From the NCBI GenBank assembly GCA_031285685.1, contig JAITVS010000038.1, positions 1 to 33,948 on the forward strand: a stretch of 33,948 nt of DNA. Direction: 5' to 3'. Positions 25,416-33,336 of this stretch are shown here, in pieces (position 1 is the first letter of the stretch; every line of letters begins with the position of its first letter). The notes under the pieces were generated by a model that searched no databases, was not told the origin of the DNA, and saw only the letters and a program-made list of their open reading frames with translations. The stretch comes from Tannerella sp. (lineage in GTDB: Bacteria > Bacteroidota > Bacteroidia > Bacteroidales > Tannerellaceae). A program made the translations under genes and the position numbers.

Positions 25416-27140
25416 TTAAGAAAGATTGCTGTCTATTGTTTTCCTTAATTCTTCTTTCGTTTCTTCCTGTATCACACGCCCTTTGATTTCAGCAGTATAA
25501 TTGATTCTTTCCATGAATAAGGTATTGCTGTATATCTTGATTCCTTTGTAAAATTCGATATACTCAAGTTCATAATATGGATTGATTTGCAGTTGTTTTA
25601 GCTTTTTATCTACATATGGTTTAGTAAATAAAGAATCATTGTCTGCAATCATTTTTTCAAGCCATGTGCTGTGGTAAGTGCCGATTTTTTTATCGAATAC
25701 CTGTTGAGGTTTGATCGAATGCGGACTTCTTCTTGTCATGATCAGAAATGCCGGAGAACCGGAATAACGTGCTGTTTTATAAAATCCCAGATAACAATGT
25801 CCAACCTTGCAAAAGGTATAATCTCCTTTGTTGCTTTTCAGGCCGGAAAGAGAAACTTCACCCCCGAAAAATTGTTGCGGAAGTCCGGTAAGATTTATAA
25901 AATCATCAATATATCGTTGTGGAACATACTTTTGTAATATATCACTATGGTCTAAATAATTCCTGAAGATCCGCTGGGAAATTTCGAGTGATATTAATTC
26001 CGGCCTTGCATATGATATGTCCCGGTCGCTGTGCGCTATTGCTTTTTCAACGATTTCTTCTGTTTGCAACTCTTTGGGCATTTGTTTAAACCATTCGAAT
26101 GACTGGTTGTATTCTAAGCAAAATGCAGCAAAATCATCATTCCATATATGGTTTGGGATTTTAGGTAAACCTCTGTCTTTTTTAACGAATGCCTTGCATA
26201 CTTTATCTGTTAATAGATGAATATCACGATCATCCATAATGAAATCGTAGCTTTTTCTATTGTCAATACGTTCTATCGCTTTTAACAGTCTGGGTATAGT
26301 ACGGCAATTTGGAGGTAATTTTTTAAAATGGTATGGTGAATGATCTATGATAGCATCAGCCATCCGGTCGTCAATGCAAGAGTATATCTGCTTCCAGACT
26401 TCATCACTGAACAGCTTATAGTTCCCTTTACTTTCTTTATCTATAGCAATAAGAAATATTTCATATGAATACCTGTCTTCGGGAATGAGGTCAAAGCCAT
26501 ATTTTGCCAATAACTTCCAGTAATCGTAATCTTTAAATTCATTGGGGATTAATAGCGTTGCATCTTTTGCAGACAAACGTTCAATATTAAAAAATCCCAT
26601 GTAAAAATCTTTGGTTTTGATATTTGGGGGTGTTAAACCGAGTAATTGATTTGCCAGTTCATGCTTTTGGTCGTCAGGCAACGGATGGGAATAAGAACGG
26701 TTGGAACGTCCGTAAGATGTAGAAATTGTCGTGCCGAAAATAGAAAACAAACCTTTATATACAGCAAATGAATCCCATATATTTGCCGGGATAAAGGATA
26801 GTAACCCTATATTTTTAGAGGTAAGGATCAATAGCTGTTTAAGCATATGCCTGTTGACTTTAGCTGCCGGAACATGTTTGATATTTTCCACATCACATTC
26901 AATCGCCTTTTCGCAGACTTTCGTCGTGAGGACTTCCGGTACAACAGCCGATAAATCAAACTTGCCGCCGGATGAGTTTTCAATGACCTTGATAGTATCA
27001 TCCGTCGTTAAAAATTCAGCGGGTAATTCTTTTAAAATGCTGATATGCCCTTCGTCAATGGCGGCTTGTGCTATTTCTCCAGTGATTAAATGATCCGGCA
27101 AGTAACTGATTGCCGTATGAATACTGATATATTTTCCCAT
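25416..27140 (-). CDS. Repeat-rich unrecognised 574-aa protein
   Basis: The protein contains loosely repeated units of roughly 30-40 residues built on a P-x2-L-x-T-x-E/K pattern followed by an amphipathic helix: LPDHLITGEIAQAAIDEGHI, VPEVLTTKVCEKAIECDVEN, MPKELQTEEIVEKAIAHSD. These resemble the solenoid repeats of DUF4116-type proteins, which suggests a binding surface rather than an enzyme. The last ~140 residues (GDYTFCKVGHCYLGFYKTAR, SGSPAFLIMTRRSPHS) form a different domain. There is no signal peptide. It is last in the cluster headed by element C, 73 bp after the methyltransferase-helicase gene, and the two may act together. Function unknown. Confidence 0.72.
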   Translation of the reverse strand: MGKYISIHTAISYLPDHLITGEIAQAAIDEGHISILKELPAEFLTTDDTIKVIENSSGGKFDLSAVVPEVLTTKVCEKAIECDVENIKHVPAAKVNRHMLKQLLILTSKNIGLLSFIPANIWDSFAVYKGLFSIFGTTISTSYGRSNRSYSHPLPDDQKHELANQLLGLTPPNIKTKDFYMGFFNIERLSAKDATLLIPNEFKDYDYWKLLAKYGFDLIPEDRYSYEIFLIAIDKESKGNYKLFSDEVWKQIYSCIDDRMADAIIDHSPYHFKKLPPNCRTIPRLLKAIERIDNRKSYDFIMDDRDIHLLTDKVCKAFVKKDRGLPKIPNHIWNDDFAAFCLEYNQSFEWFKQMPKELQTEEIVEKAIAHSDRDISYARPELISLEISQRIFRNYLDHSDILQKYVPQRYIDDFINLTGLPQQFFGGEVSLSGLKSNKGDYTFCKVGHCYLGFYKTARYSGSPAFLIMTRRSPHSIKPQQVFDKKIGTYHSTWLEKMIADNDSLFTKPYVDKKLKQLQINPYYELEYIEFYKGIKIYSNTLFMERINYTAEIKGRVIQEETKEELRKTIDSNLS

Positions 27141-27213
27141 GATTTTATTTTTGATTTGTTTTTGATTTGAGAGGTTGATATAAAAATGGTGATAGGCTTT
27201 TCCTTGTTATTAT

Positions 27214-30213
27214 TTATGCAATTTGCTGTCCGCCCCATGCTATGTAAAAATTGCCTTCATCATCCTGTTCGCGCGTCAACAGGCTCTCGATAATAGACGG
27301 AGAGATTCCGAATTCATCAAAGATCTCGGATTCTTCTTTTACTTCGCCGGATTTTATGAACTCGTTCAGCCGTTCTTTGGTTAAGACAAGCGCCATCAGG
27401 TTTTGCTCAATAGAGCCGGAATAGCTGATAAAATGAACCCTTGTATCATTCTCTGAGTCAAGACGGATAAACCGGAAGTAGAACTGTTCCATTTTGGGGA
27501 TATTCCATTGTAAAGATTCAAGTATTACATCATCACAGGAGGGGATATTTGCAGAACTTTTCAGGCTTTGTTGCGTACATACCAGTATGCCGTTTTCAGT
27601 AGCTTCAAACTGCTCAATTATCTTTTCCCGTCGCCTGAAAGAGACATTACCCTTGATTACGAAAATCGGTCTGTCCGGGAACCGATTGTTCAGGAATAGT
27701 TCATACATACCCAATGCATCCAAGGTTGTACAGCCTATTGCGACTTTGCCTTTTATAGATTTAACCAAATATTCTATCTCTCTGGCTTTCGTTGGATATG
27801 GTTTACCATAGTACCCTTCCATACTGTTCGGGATAGAACAAGCTTTTATAAGCAGTTGAATCTGGCGGATTAACTTTAATTGAGATTCTTTCCGGGCATC
27901 GTCTATTTTGCTGAAATACAGATGGACAATACGATAAAATTCTTTTAATACAGTTTTATAAACCGCTTTTTCTCCTTCGGAAGGCTTTACATAATGAGTG
28001 AAAATTTCATATTTTTCTCCGGCAAATTCCCTGAACTTACGTGTTATAATGGTTTTTGCTATAATTTTGGCAAGATGATCTTTGTTATATACATCCTGGT
28101 TTTGCTTTTCGATACCAAAAACAGTTGCCCGGACCGGACAGAAACATGCTTTAAATAGCCTTGAACCACCCCGGGCCGGAAACGGCTCGCCATAATATCC
28201 ATTTGTTTCATTATAGATATTTTTATCCTGATCCTGATAATAGCTTTCCATACACCAGCAAATCATATTGACGGAATTGTTATACAGCAACTCTATCTGG
28301 CTGTATAGCTCATTAATATTGTTACGGGTAGTCGTTCCGGTGGCAAGTAATTTATATTTTAATCTACGGAAGATATCAAGGGAATTTTTTGTCCGGTTCG
28401 CCAGTGGGTTTGTTATTTCATCAGATTCGTCAAAGAGAAGGCAAATTTTTTGCGAACGGCTTTTGACAAATTTCATCAGGTACCTTTTTAGTTTGCTCAA
28501 CATCGAAAGCGATACAACGACGAATATACCTTCCGGGATATTGTTAAAGTCATCCCATTTTTTCACGGTAATGAATTTTTCACCGTTTCGCTTCAGGAAA
28601 GGTTCCCATGTCAGGTTTATTGCAATAGCAGGCGCGGTTACAATTACATTTTTAACCCGTTTGTTCAATAAATGGTATCTTCCATAATGATAGATAACCG
28701 CTGTCTTTCCCGATCCTTGTTGCCAGTTTAATAATGTGTATCGTTTTTGAAAAAAACAATTCATATCGTGAATTTGCAGCTTGGTAAAACGGCAAGTCTT
28801 CATTTCCTTATTGACAAAGGTTTGTTTACGTATATAGGCATGTAAATGCGGATCGGCTGTCATTTCTGAAAACGGTTGGGATTGTATCTCGAATCCGGTT
28901 CGTTTTCGTGCAATCGTTTTTGTTGCTGTTTTATACTGTTTCAGTAATTTGGATGTCCATTCTTTGGGCAGTGGAAGTTTAGTGTTATTCAGTATAAGGT
29001 CATTTAGGGATGTGTATTTTTTCTTTATTCCGGTTAGCAGCCTGGGGGCATATTCTTTCAATTTGAAACCATAGTTTGTCCGGACAAGCGCAACCTCCTT
29101 ACGTGGGACGTCATTCTGTTTTTTTATATACCGATAAATGACGGATAAGACCTTGGCCGGTGTTAGCTTTCGTTTTTCCCATTGTTTAAATTCTTCTTTA
29201 CTACATTCAAGGGGTGGAGTTTGATTCCGGTACTTAGAAACAAGGGCTACAGCTTTTTTATAATGCTTCTGTAAATGCGGATGCATCTTCAATTCGTACA
29301 GATATTTTTTCAGGAGGTATTCGAACCTTTGAATTTCTTCTTTTCCCAATTCTTGTGTTTCCCGCCGGATTTGCAGGCGTAAAGATTGTTTTACCTGTTT
29401 TGCTACATGGATACGGCCTTGCAGTTCTTCAATACTTACAAATTCATCTGCTTTATATGGATGCAATGGTATTTCCCGTGACTCCCTCATGAATACCATA
29501 ATTTTTGTCGCGAAATATTCTACACCAGTTGATGCAAAAGCATTCTCCGGCAATTTGGTTTGTCCGATAAAAGAGAAATCGCGGTTGATTGTAGTCACCC
29601 GCGATTTTTCCCAGAATTCACTGCTTAAAAAGGAACAAGGGACAATCAGCAGCAATATACCTGTGGGATTTAATACCCAATACGCCTTATTCATGTAGTA
29701 AAATTGCGAGAGTGTACCATCTATTTCCAGATTAAATGGCGGATTTCCGATTATATAATCGAAACGTTGTTCCGGATTATAACAACAAAGATCATTCATC
29801 TCTATATTGGCATCAGGATATAAGTGTTTTGCTACCTTAACAGCATTTGCATCAATGTCGAAACCGTATGCGTTATACAAATTAGGTAGATGGTTAAAAA
29901 AATTACCTATTCCACAACACATGTCTAGCACCATATCTGTTTCGTCCGGTGATACTAATTCCACCATTTGTTTGCAGATTTCATGCGGAGTGAAAAACTG
30001 TCCCATTTCAAATTCTTTTTTGGCTCGGGAGTATTCTTTATAACTGGCAAAATCCGCTTGTTTCAGATTGTGTAATCCACCGATGCCAGTGTATGTGTTG
30101 TAGATAGCCTCTTTGGTTAAGTTATTTTTACTACTCTCAATGCAATGAAGTATTTTACTATTAATTTCCGCACGACAGCTTTGGCCTATTTTCTGAGGAA
30201 TAATGTTGTACAT
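27214..30213 (-). CDS. N6-adenine DNA methyltransferase-SF2 helicase fusion (possible antirestriction protein)
   Basis: A 999-residue cytoplasmic fusion. The N-terminal part is a gamma-class-like N6-adenine methyltransferase: GQFFTP (71-76), the S-adenosylmethionine motif LDMCCGIGNF (96-105), and catalytic NPPF (157-160). The second half is a superfamily 2 helicase: Walker A GSGKT around Lys503, Walker B DESD at 595-598 in place of the usual DEAH, ATGTTTRNN as motif III, and the C-terminal RecA-like domain with QQSLKSSANIPSCDDVILES and QFYFRFIRLD as motif VI. Methylase-helicase fusions of this layout include the phage P1 DarB antirestriction protein. In a mobile element it may shield incoming DNA. 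An unusual Shine-Dalgarno precedes the ATG. A restriction or defence role is an alternative. Confidence 0.85.
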   Translation of the reverse strand: MYNIIPQKIGQSCRAEINSKILHCIESSKNNLTKEAIYNTYTGIGGLHNLKQADFASYKEYSRAKKEFEMGQFFTPHEICKQMVELVSPDETDMVLDMCCGIGNFFNHLPNLYNAYGFDIDANAVKVAKHLYPDANIEMNDLCCYNPEQRFDYIIGNPPFNLEIDGTLSQFYYMNKAYWVLNPTGILLLIVPCSFLSSEFWEKSRVTTINRDFSFIGQTKLPENAFASTGVEYFATKIMVFMRESREIPLHPYKADEFVSIEELQGRIHVAKQVKQSLRLQIRRETQELGKEEIQRFEYLLKKYLYELKMHPHLQKHYKKAVALVSKYRNQTPPLECSKEEFKQWEKRKLTPAKVLSVIYRYIKKQNDVPRKEVALVRTNYGFKLKEYAPRLLTGIKKKYTSLNDLILNNTKLPLPKEWTSKLLKQYKTATKTIARKRTGFEIQSQPFSEMTADPHLHAYIRKQTFVNKEMKTCRFTKLQIHDMNCFFQKRYTLLNWQQGSGKTAVIYHYGRYHLLNKRVKNVIVTAPAIAINLTWEPFLKRNGEKFITVKKWDDFNNIPEGIFVVVSLSMLSKLKRYLMKFVKSRSQKICLLFDESDEITNPLANRTKNSLDIFRRLKYKLLATGTTTRNNINELYSQIELLYNNSVNMICWCMESYYQDQDKNIYNETNGYYGEPFPARGGSRLFKACFCPVRATVFGIEKQNQDVYNKDHLAKIIAKTIITRKFREFAGEKYEIFTHYVKPSEGEKAVYKTVLKEFYRIVHLYFSKIDDARKESQLKLIRQIQLLIKACSIPNSMEGYYGKPYPTKAREIEYLVKSIKGKVAIGCTTLDALGMYELFLNNRFPDRPIFVIKGNVSFRRREKIIEQFEATENGILVCTQQSLKSSANIPSCDDVILESLQWNIPKMEQFYFRFIRLDSENDTRVHFISYSGSIEQNLMALVLTKERLNEFIKSGEVKEESEIFDEFGISPSIIESLLTREQDDEGNFYIAWGGQQIA

Positions 30214-30220
30214 AGTTTTG

Positions 30221-30227
30221 TCCTCCT
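30221..30227 (-). promoter_or_regulatory. Strong Shine-Dalgarno for the methylase-helicase gene
   Basis: AGGAGG, 8 nt before the ATG at 30213, is a textbook Shine-Dalgarno. Most genes of this phylum, and nearly all others in the window, lack one. It overlaps the stop codon of the 77-aa gene (30227-30229), which couples the two genes. Confidence 0.7.
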
Positions 30228-30460
30228 TATCTTCTTAGTGTTAGTTTGTATTCTTCCGGGGTTGAAGACATTCTCTCAATGTAGTATTCTTCGTCTAATA
30301 TCGCTAAAACTAAATTCGCATCGTCATCATGTAGAAAACGAGATGTAATCGTTAATACGATTGTATCTTCACCTGTTTTCTCCAAAAAGGTGAATGCGTT
30401 ATAATCAACATGTAGTGAAGATAACTTCTTTCGTATACGTATTATGCTAATCTTTTCCAT
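30227..30460 (-). CDS. Small unrecognised protein, 77 aa
   Basis: A basic N-terminus (MEKISIIRIRKKLSSLHVD) is followed by alternating strands (DTIVLTITSRFLHDDDANLV) and a helix. It has no signal peptide or known motif. It ends 13 bp before the methylase-helicase start, with that gene's Shine-Dalgarno across its stop codon, so it may be a partner or translational leader for it. The 213-bp gap upstream, to the zinc-ribbon gene, holds only a 23-codon ORF. Confidence 0.65.
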   Translation of the reverse strand: MEKISIIRIRKKLSSLHVDYNAFTFLEKTGEDTIVLTITSRFLHDDDANLVLAILDEEYYIERMSSTPEEYKLTLRR

Positions 30461-30673
30461 ATCTATTTAATTTTGTATTGTTTACTATTTTCTTTTGGTT
30501 CGTCTTAAATATAAAAAAAGGACTAATTAGTGATCAGCCCTCTTTAAATTATTTCTGTATACCTGCTTTGCGTCATCAATGTTACAATCTGTATTCTTGT
30601 TCTTTCTTTATTTCATGAATAGATATTTTGCTCGCTGATTTAATCGCTTTCATTTCACCATATATATTAAAGG

Positions 30674-31234
30674 TTATTGTATTATATAATCCTGATAAAG
30701 TTTGTGAGGCATCCATAGTGAAGCGGAACCAAAGTCTTTCAGCGCTTTTTCATCTGCAATTATTGCTTCGCACAATGGATGATCCAGATATTCTTGTGAA
30801 TCCGGCCATGAAACAGGACTATAAAGTTGTTCCGGCTTAGGATGTCTTTTGAACTTTTTGATATACTCATATTCCGGGATATAACGTGCTCCGTTATCCT
30901 CTGAATTAAAGCAAAGATAGCCGACATCTTCCTGTTCAAAGTAGCTGGCGTCATCAGGATACTCTACCAATACAAAAAAATCACTCCAATCGGTTTCGCA
31001 ATATGTACAGTAAGACATTCCGGATTTAACATCGTATTCTGCCGGATGATTATTACAGAAAGGACATAGCAAGGTTTCTTTTAATGGAATATTCAGATCA
31101 TCCCTGGATACGCTTGTAACCTTAGAAAACGGCAGTTCTCCTGTTAATCTTAAATGCAGATCTTTTTCCTGTTCACTTGGCAATTCCTTTTTTGAGAAAT
31201 ACTGGTGAAGATCTTCTAATAATGTTCTGTTCAT
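30674..31234 (-). CDS. Zinc-ribbon protein, 186 aa, unrecognised
   Basis: The ATG at 31234 is chosen. The longer ORF to 31396 would read through the left arm of palindrome C. A CX2C-X15-CX2C zinc ribbon is formed by C57, C60, C76 and C79 (LLCPFCNNH ... MSYCTYCETDW). The remainder is acidic with many Tyr and Asp residues. No enzyme motif is seen. The ribbon suggests nucleic-acid or protein binding. It is the first gene after element C and heads the cluster with the 77-aa protein, the methylase-helicase and the 574-aa repeat protein. Confidence 0.75.
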   Translation of the reverse strand: MNRTLLEDLHQYFSKKELPSEQEKDLHLRLTGELPFSKVTSVSRDDLNIPLKETLLCPFCNNHPAEYDVKSGMSYCTYCETDWSDFFVLVEYPDDASYFEQEDVGYLCFNSEDNGARYIPEYEYIKKFKRHPKPEQLYSPVSWPDSQEYLDHPLCEAIIADEKALKDFGSASLWMPHKLYQDYIIQ

Positions 31235-31272
31235 AACTTTTATTTTTATAGTTAATACCCGGCCTGTAGAGG

Positions 31273-31438
31273 CCATTTTACTCACATATGCATCGGATAA
31301 TACTGCTGCTTTCATGTGCAAGGTTTTTCGGGGAAATACCGTCTTCGCTTGCGAAGAGGGAAGATTTTCCCGAAAACAGCGCTTGACCTTGCTCATGAAA
31401 TTTAAAGCAGTATTACCTTTGCTGGGTGAGAATAATGG
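31273..31438 (-). promoter_or_regulatory. Structured palindrome C, candidate single-stranded-DNA promoter
   Basis: Outer pairs: CCATT...CTCAC (31273-31285) with GTGAG...AATGG (31426-31438), two mismatches. Inside: AATACTGCT (31299-31307) with AGCAGTATT (31406-31414), TTTCATG/CATGAAA, core GCAAGGT (31318-31324) with ACCTTGC (31386-31392), TTTTCGGG/CCCGAAAA, and CTTCGC/GCGAAG at the tip. On the + strand of the right arm, CTTG (31388-31391) and TACCTTTG (31414-31421) lie 22 bp apart. All of the -7 except its first T is in an 11/13-nt internal loop. The zinc-ribbon gene begins 39 bp beyond the left arm. Confidence 0.72.
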
Positions 31439-31458
31439 TATATGTACATTATTTGCTT

Positions 31459-32595
31459 TTAGGAGATCTTTACCCGATTAAGCAATGCTCCTGAAATTTC
31501 ATGTAGTTCACGGCTTCTGCGTGGTTCGAGTTCCCGTGCATGGGCGGTAATAGCAGATGTAAGTTTCCAAAGAGTAGCTTCACCTTGTACACCATCATCC
31601 GGATTGTTATTCATCAATATTTTTTCGATACTGTCGCTATCAGTTGTAAGTAACGATCCTTTCTTAACAAGCGATTTCAATTCATTATTAAAATCGACCT
31701 CTATTTCGCTCGCTCCTTGTATCTCAATAGCTTTTCGCATGATGTTGTCCTTGCCAAATAATCCACGTGTTAAATCCCGGACTGCTGAAACGGTTGTTTT
31801 TGTATCAAGTTCATATGTCTGTTGACTAAGTTGCAGGTTGTCCGGTAAGCGAGAGCCGAGATGTACCTGCTTCATAATACTTTCTCTGACCATTCCATTC
31901 AGGCAGGCTCCGTTCAACAGGAATGCACGCATATCGACGGCGCCGTCTCCATAATCCGAAGTACTGAAACGGGCTCCGGCAAAAATAACAATATCGCCAT
32001 TTTTCCTTGTCGGTATGACAATCGGTTCCGGAAGAATCGTCTCTGCCCACACTTTCGTATCATTCATGTATGCATCGGCTACAACTGCTCCCTGAAATCC
32101 TGCTTCCTGTATGAATGCGGTGAGTATTTCAACGCTGTTCAGCCGCCGGTAACTATCGCTCAACACACCTCTTACCTCACATCCGACAGTCCGGATGAGT
32201 ACACGTGTCCGCTGTGTCCAGCTTGAATGTTCATTAAGTACTGTTGAAGCTAGTTTGCGTTGCCATTTGTCACCGTTTGCTAATTCTTTTAAATACTTCG
32301 CCGGGATATTCATTTTTTCGGCCAACTGATAAACGGCTTTTTCGTGTAGTGAAAACTGACCGGAATTCATATTCATGAGAACATGTCCATTGTGTTCGAA
32401 AGTGATTACCGGCTGTTTGTCGTTTAAACGTAAATTTACTCCAATAGGTGCGATATAGTCTTGCGCAATTTTGTTTTCTGAAATAAGCCGTTTCATTGTA
32501 GACTTTACTCCGGGAGTTTTGTTCTCAATCATTCTTTGAACTTTGTTGATTACAACTTCATTCAAACCCTGTTGCATTTCGATTGTTGATTCCAT
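31459..32595 (-). CDS. DUF932 family protein
   Basis: A 378-residue cytoplasmic protein of the phage/plasmid-associated DUF932 group, a common cargo of mobile elements with no settled biochemical role. The segment VLIRTVGCEVRGVLSDSYRR followed by LNSVEILTAF is the recognisable core, with FAGARFSTSDYGDGAVDMRA, LLNGACLNGMV and a C-terminal helical region (TAHARELEPRRSRELHEISG). Start at the ATG ending at 32595, preceded by an A-rich stretch. It stands alone between elements D and C, so each flanking gene cluster has its own palindrome. The start of element C lies only 21 bp beyond its stop. Confidence 0.82.
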   Translation of the reverse strand: MESTIEMQQGLNEVVINKVQRMIENKTPGVKSTMKRLISENKIAQDYIAPIGVNLRLNDKQPVITFEHNGHVLMNMNSGQFSLHEKAVYQLAEKMNIPAKYLKELANGDKWQRKLASTVLNEHSSWTQRTRVLIRTVGCEVRGVLSDSYRRLNSVEILTAFIQEAGFQGAVVADAYMNDTKVWAETILPEPIVIPTRKNGDIVIFAGARFSTSDYGDGAVDMRAFLLNGACLNGMVRESIMKQVHLGSRLPDNLQLSQQTYELDTKTTVSAVRDLTRGLFGKDNIMRKAIEIQGASEIEVDFNNELKSLVKKGSLLTTDSDSIEKILMNNNPDDGVQGEATLWKLTSAITAHARELEPRRSRELHEISGALLNRVKIS

Positions 32596-32633
32596 GTGTT
32601 TATTTTTTTAGTGATTAATAATATGGAAGCTGC

Positions 32634-32801
32634 TGATTTCAGTTCCACAGGCCTTATGGGTGCGTGTTTAGACTGCGCAAGGTTTTTCGGAAAAATACCG
32701 CAGCAGAGCGAGGACGATTTTTCTGAAAACCGCTTTAGCGGCTCGACCTTGCACTGTCGTTAAGAACACGCACCTATCTTTGCCTGTGAGAACTAAAATC
32801 A
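32634..32801 (-). promoter_or_regulatory. Structured palindrome D, candidate single-stranded-DNA promoter
   Basis: Outer stem: 32634-32652 with 32782-32801, including CACAGGC/GCCTGTG. Then GGTGCGTGTT (32659-32668) with AACACGCACC (32765-32774), and the core GCAAGGT (32677-32683) with ACCTTGC (32746-32752), then an inner stem. On the + strand of the right arm, CTTG (32748-32751) and TATCTTTG (32775-32782) lie 23 bp apart. TATCTTT is exactly the right side of a 6/7-nt internal loop between two GC-rich stems, so the -7 would already be open in the folded strand. The DUF932 gene begins 39 bp beyond the left arm. Confidence 0.72.
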
Positions 32802-33336
32802 ACCGTTTTGCGAATCTCTTGCTTCTTATGTGCTATAAAAGCAAGAGCCTAATCAATTATTTTAGATTGGTTAAATGTAAAAGGTGCAGGATAGGTGATG
32901 TTATATGGAAAAATATGAATGTTTTTTTGAAAATGGAGTGATCTATAAAGCAACTTCAGTAATAGTAAATGTTTAAAAAAAGACAGTTATTCAGGTAGGA
33001 GTTGCAGGACAAACGCATGAAATTTTTGAATCATCATTTTACGCGTTATAGAAGGGGTGCTCACAAAATTTTTAGATTTTTTGGAGAAGTACACCTTCTT
33101 CCATATAGCCTCAAACGAGGTTAATAGTTTTCATGCGTTTGCCCTGGTAGGAGTTGCTATAAAAGGTTGTGATTACAAAGAATGAATATGACAAAATAAG
33201 CTACAATGAATTAGCGGAAATAATTATAAGGCAGATGGTGGCATATTAACGCAAAAGTCTTTTATGCGTTAGTTTATTCCGTTATTTGGTGATGATGTAT
33301 GAGGTTTTTATCGGAATTTCTCCGGGAGAAATAACA
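32802..33336. other. Intergenic stretch between palindrome D and the TetR gene
   Basis: There is no credible gene here. The stretch holds the 142-bp miniature element at 33005-33146 with its target duplication. The rest is AT-rich DNA in which I see no further clear promoter, terminator or repeat. Confidence 0.6.
33005..33146. mobile_element. ISAs1-like miniature element (MITE) with 10-bp target duplication
   Basis: Terminal inverted repeats CAGGACAAACGCATGAAA (33005-33022) and TTTCATGCGTTTGCCCTG (33129-33146), 18 bp with one mismatch. They are flanked by the direct repeat GTAGGAGTTG at 32995-33004 and 33147-33156. The tips and the 10-bp duplication fit the ISAs1 family. The right tip differs at only two of 18 positions from the end of the insertion sequence at 3-1165. 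No coding capacity is seen. The perfect target duplication suggests a fairly recent insertion mobilised by a transposase in trans. Confidence 0.85.

Noticed and set aside
30582-30653. 23-codon ORF (MKAIKSASKISIHEIKKEQ...) between the zinc-ribbon and 77-aa genes
   Set aside because: Too short to support without homologues. A second frame continues with plausible residues after it, so it may be a frameshifted remnant, but the evidence is thin.
31235-31396. N-terminal extension of the zinc-ribbon protein
   Set aside because: The extension runs through the left arm of palindrome C and ends just before MNRTLLEDL, a more typical start.
23134-32801. The four palindromes as MITEs, integron attC sites or simple terminators
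   Set aside because: MITEs are most conserved at their ends and have target duplications; here the centre is conserved, the ends vary and no duplication is seen. attC sites follow cassettes and need an IntI integrase. Terminators would not retain promoter-like motifs and sit immediately before start codons.
23134-32801. The palindromes as cis-acting mRNA leaders (riboswitch-like)
   Set aside because: Not excluded, but it does not explain the conserved + strand TTG and TAnnTTTG motifs with promoter-like spacing. Kept as the main alternative.
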